NCBI GenBank assembly: GCA_026986085.1
Contig: JALSPE010000144.1
Location: forward strand, 1 to 7,761
Source: Campylobacteraceae bacterium
GTDB taxonomy: Bacteria; Campylobacterota; Campylobacteria; Campylobacterales; Sulfurovaceae
DNA: 7,761 nucleotides
Direction: 5' to 3'
Shown here: piece by piece, positions 5,702-7,761 of the stretch
How positions within the stretch are numbered: position 1 is the first letter of the stretch
How the letters are laid out: each line of letters starts with the position of its first letter
Program-made: the position numbers and the translations under genes
Notes under the pieces: generated by a model
The model's database searches: none
Seen by the model: the letters and a program-made list of their open reading frames with translations, nothing else
Told to the model about the DNA's origin: nothing

Positions 5702-6915
5702 TGTTGGTTGTTCAAAAGTATGGAGGAACAAGTGTTGGAACTCTAGAAAGAATAGAGAGTGTTGCCTCTCGTGTTGCAAAAGCAAGAGATGAAGGAAAAG
5801 ATTTAGTTATAGTTGTATCTGCAATGAGTGGAGAGACAAATAAACTTATTGAGTATGCTCACTACTTCTCTTCAAACCCTAGTAAAAGAGAGATGGATAT
5901 GCTACTTAGCTCAGGAGAGAGAGTAACAGCAGCACTTTTAGCAATTGCTTTAAATGAGATGGGGCATAGTGCTATTGCCCTAACTGGTCGTCAAGCTGGA
6001 ATTACTACAGATAATACTCATACATATGCAAGAATCGAGACAATTGAGACAAGTAGATTAAAAACAGAGATTAATAATGGCAATATCGTAATAGTTGCAG
6101 GTTTTCAAGGTATTAATAAAAATGGAGAGGTTACAACTCTAGGTCGTGGTGGAAGCGATTTAAGTGCAGTTGCACTTGCAGGGGCTCTAAATGCTGATGC
6201 TTGTGAGATATATAGCGATGTAGATGGAATATACACAACAGATCCACGAATTGAGCCAAAGGCTAAAAAGTTAGATGTTATATCGTATGAAGAGATGCTG
6301 GAGTTATCAAGTCTAGGTGCAAAAGTTTTACAAAATCGCTCAGTTGAACTTGCAAAAAAGATGGGTGTTAAGATTGTTGCAAAGAGTAGCTTTAGTGATA
6401 ATGATGGGACTGTAATAACAGAATTAGATAAGCAAGGAGATAATATGGAAGAGGTGTTAGTAAGTGGAGTAGCATTAGATAGAAATCAAGCAAGAGTATC
6501 TCTAAGAGGGGTAACAGACCGTCCTGGAATTGCAGCAGAGATATTTAGTAAATTAGCAAATGAGAATATTAATGTAGATATGATTATCCAAAATGCTAGT
6601 GAAAATAAAACTACAAATCTTGGATTTACTGTTCCTCAAAACGAGATAGAAGATGCTAAAAAAGTGATAAATAGCTTTGACCACGATATAGAGAGTGCCG
6701 ATTATGATGAGAGTGTAGTAAAGGTATCTATAGTGGGTGTTGGTATGAAGAGCCATAGTGGCGTAGCAGCAACTGCTTTTAGTGCATTGGCAAAGAGTGG
6801 AATAAATATCGAGATGATATCAACAAGTGAGATAAAGGTATCTATGATTATAGATGAAAAGTATGGCGAATTGGCTGTGAGAGTTTTGCACGAAGTTTAC
6901 GGATTAGATAAGTAA
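5701..6915 (+). CDS. lysC: Aspartate kinase (aspartokinase)
   Basis: Aspartokinase phosphorylates L-aspartate to 4-phospho-L-aspartate, the first step toward lysine, diaminopimelate, threonine and methionine. The kinase domain covers about residues 1-245, with KYGGTSVG (6-13, substrate and nucleotide binding), VIVVSAMSGETNKL (about 37-50), SSGERVTAALLA, GFQGINKNGEVTTLGRGGSD (from about 138) and a DVDGIYTTDPR segment. Two ACT domains follow, at about 263-335 and 341-404, with VTDRPGIAAEIF (271-282) and VGMKSHSGVAATAF (347-360). These normally bind lysine, threonine or both as feedback inhibitors. The 404-residue length fits the monofunctional class of Bacillus and Corynebacterium; no homoserine dehydrogenase is fused. 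Start and stop both use one-base TAATG overlaps with rppH and hobA. Residue 249 is a Met with a strong ribosome binding site, a probable second start. Confidence 0.97.
   Translation: MLVVQKYGGTSVGTLERIESVASRVAKARDEGKDLVIVVSAMSGETNKLIEYAHYFSSNPSKREMDMLLSSGERVTAALLAIALNEMGHSAIALTGRQAGITTDNTHTYARIETIETSRLKTEINNGNIVIVAGFQGINKNGEVTTLGRGGSDLSAVALAGALNADACEIYSDVDGIYTTDPRIEPKAKKLDVISYEEMLELSSLGAKVLQNRSVELAKKMGVKIVAKSSFSDNDGTVITELDKQGDNMEEVLVSGVALDRNQARVSLRGVTDRPGIAAEIFSKLANENINVDMIIQNASENKTTNLGFTVPQNEIEDAKKVINSFDHDIESADYDESVVKVSIVGVGMKSHSGVAATAFSALAKSGINIEMISTSEIKVSMIIDEKYGELAVRVLHEVYGLDK
6434..6447 (+). promoter_or_regulatory. Internal ribosome binding site and start for aspartokinase beta subunit
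   Basis: AAGGAG (6434-6439) lies five bases before an in-frame ATG (6445-6447) that encodes Met249 of aspartokinase. Starting here would give a 156-residue protein ending at 6915, made only of the two ACT domains. In Bacillus subtilis and Corynebacterium glutamicum an alpha2beta2 aspartokinase is made from such an in-frame internal start, in C. glutamicum at about residue 250. The match in position, together with the strong ribosome binding site, makes chance unlikely, but production of the short form is inferred. Confidence 0.6.
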
Positions 6916-7454
6916 TGGATTTTAGTGAGTGGACACTAAGTGCAATTAGGGAGTATGACTCATCTTTTAGCTGGATGGAGGAGTATCGCTTTAATTGGAT
7001 TCCACAAGTAAGTAGCGCACTATCTAAAATATTAGAGGGCTACACAGTAATTGTTGTTACAGACAGAGAGTTTAAGTGGTATAGCGACTATATTATAGAT
7101 AGAGTAAACAGTGTTAATAAAAATAGGCCATTTATTCCGGTTTATAATATAGATGCACTATTTCCACAAGCATATAGCTTAAATGAAACAATGGAGCTAG
7201 ACTCTTTGTATGATATGTTCGATATCTCTTTTGCAAATGGTTATCTATTTTGGTATATTGGCTCTGGAGAGCATAGACACTATGAGTATATAGAGCAAAA
7301 TAAAAGTAATATAATTTGGAGATTAAACCACGAAGTAGAGGGTATATTTAGCTTAAAAAAGGGAGATGATTTAATAGATATAAAATTAATTCAAAGTTTT
7401 AAACTATTTGATAAAGCCCTAGAAGCAGCACTAGTAGGAGAAGTAGAACTTTGA
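6915..7454 (+). CDS. hobA: DnaA-binding replication initiation factor HobA
   Basis: HobA binds domain I of DnaA and helps assemble the initiation complex at oriC; it is the epsilonproteobacterial counterpart, in structure and function, of E. coli DiaA and is essential in H. pylori. The 179-residue protein matches the family in length and by MDFSEWTLSAIREY at the N-terminus, the central MFDISFANGYLFWYIG block (101-116), the DDLIDIKLIQSFKLFDKALEAAL segment (about 151-173) and a C-terminal end in VEL resembling H. pylori VTL. It is mostly soluble, with no signal peptide or membrane segment. Its position between lysC and holB is the one known from H. pylori and Campylobacter. The ATG overlaps the lysC stop (TAATG), and its own TGA overlaps the TTG start of holB. 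Assignment rests on remembered family sequence plus synteny, which agree. Confidence 0.92.
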   Translation: MDFSEWTLSAIREYDSSFSWMEEYRFNWIPQVSSALSKILEGYTVIVVTDREFKWYSDYIIDRVNSVNKNRPFIPVYNIDALFPQAYSLNETMELDSLYDMFDISFANGYLFWYIGSGEHRHYEYIEQNKSNIIWRLNHEVEGIFSLKKGDDLIDIKLIQSFKLFDKALEAALVGEVEL

Positions 7455-7761
7455 AAATAGAACCAATATCTCAAGTTGTAATTAGTAACGACTACAAAGG
7501 TGTAATCGAAGCTCTAAAAGAGTCCTCTCCAAAAGAGTCTAGGTTTGAGCTATTTATAAAAGATGATAGTAATTTTTTGGTAAGTGATGCAAACGAGGTA
7601 ATAGCAAAGGCGTATCTGTCATCTTTAGAAAAGGTTTTTATATGTTTAGGAGCAAATACATTTTCGGATATTGTTCAAAATAGGTTACTTAAAATTATAG
7701 AAGAACCTCCTAAAAATAAAGAGTTTATACTTATTACCCCTCTTAAATCAGCACTTCTACC
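7451..7761 (+). CDS. holB: DNA polymerase III subunit delta prime, 5' part only
   Basis: Delta prime is the stationary subunit of the clamp loader that places the beta sliding clamp on DNA. The window holds the first 103 residues; the gene runs off the right edge. The diagnostic motif is QNRLLKIIEEPP at residues 76-87, followed by KNKEFILITP, equivalent to the AAA+ segment NALLKTLEEPP of E. coli HolB. It lies about 50 residues earlier than in E. coli, and no P-loop or zinc-binding cysteine cluster precedes it (the only Cys is residue 65). This agrees with the short HolB of H. pylori. The start is a TTG inside TTGA, overlapping the hobA stop by four bases. No in-frame ATG or GTG lies near enough, although a later one could be used. 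Synteny with lysC-hobA-holB supports the call. Confidence 0.88.
   Translation, partial: MKIEPISQVVISNDYKGVIEALKESSPKESRFELFIKDDSNFLVSDANEVIAKAYLSSLEKVFICLGANTFSDIVQNRLLKIIEEPPKNKEFILITPLKSALL

Noticed and set aside
5564..5785. Open frame on the minus strand opposite the rppH-lysC junction
   Set aside because: Crosses the coupled junction of two well-supported genes in antisense, with Phe-rich low-complexity translation.
6553..6756. Open frame on the minus strand opposite the lysC ACT domains
   Set aside because: Ile/Tyr-rich complement of conserved coding sequence; no upstream ribosome binding site or motif of its own.
1..7761. Mobile element, CRISPR array, toxin-antitoxin or defence module
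   Set aside because: No terminal repeats, transposase, integrase, repeat-spacer units or defence-type domains are seen. The window is accounted for by core genes in a conserved order.

Overview
The window looks like chromosomal core DNA from a member of the Campylobacterota (Epsilonproteobacteria). It is AT-rich, and its gene order matches, as I recall it, the block queA-tatC-tatB-hemW facing away from nudH/rppH-lysC-hobA-holB in Campylobacter jejuni (about Cj0577c to Cj0584) and partly in Helicobacter pylori (about HP1228 to HP1231). HobA is known only from this phylum, so it is the strongest taxonomic marker. I cannot name the genus; a free-living Sulfurimonas- or Sulfurovum-like organism is a guess.

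Left arm (1-5094, minus strand). Transcription runs leftward from a promoter near 5150: hemW (radical SAM heme chaperone), tatB and tatC (twin-arginine export), queA (queuosine biosynthesis), an unrecognised 57-residue membrane protein, a lipoprotein with an NlpC/P60 peptidase domain and a SPOR-like tail, and yaaA, which runs off the left edge. Five of the six junctions are overlaps or gaps of at most 12 bases. The exception is the 49-base hemW-tatB gap, which holds a weak hairpin.

Divergent control region (5095-5218). This is the only sizeable non-coding stretch. It carries plausible promoters for both arms, and a near-perfect 24-base inverted repeat (5169-5192) covers the -35 hexamers of both. 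It looks like an operator controlling both operons.

Right arm (5219-7761, plus strand). rppH (RNA 5' pyrophosphohydrolase), lysC (aspartokinase, with a strong internal ribosome binding site for a beta subunit), hobA (DnaA-binding initiation factor) and holB (clamp-loader delta prime, cut by the right edge) are joined by start/stop overlaps of one to four bases. The arm joins mRNA 5'-end processing, the first step of the aspartate pathway and chromosome replication.

I see no mobile element, CRISPR array, tRNA, rRNA or defence system, and no clearly new multi-gene system. The least explained items are the palindromic operator candidate, a roughly 75-residue insertion in the first periplasmic loop of TatC, and the small membrane protein.
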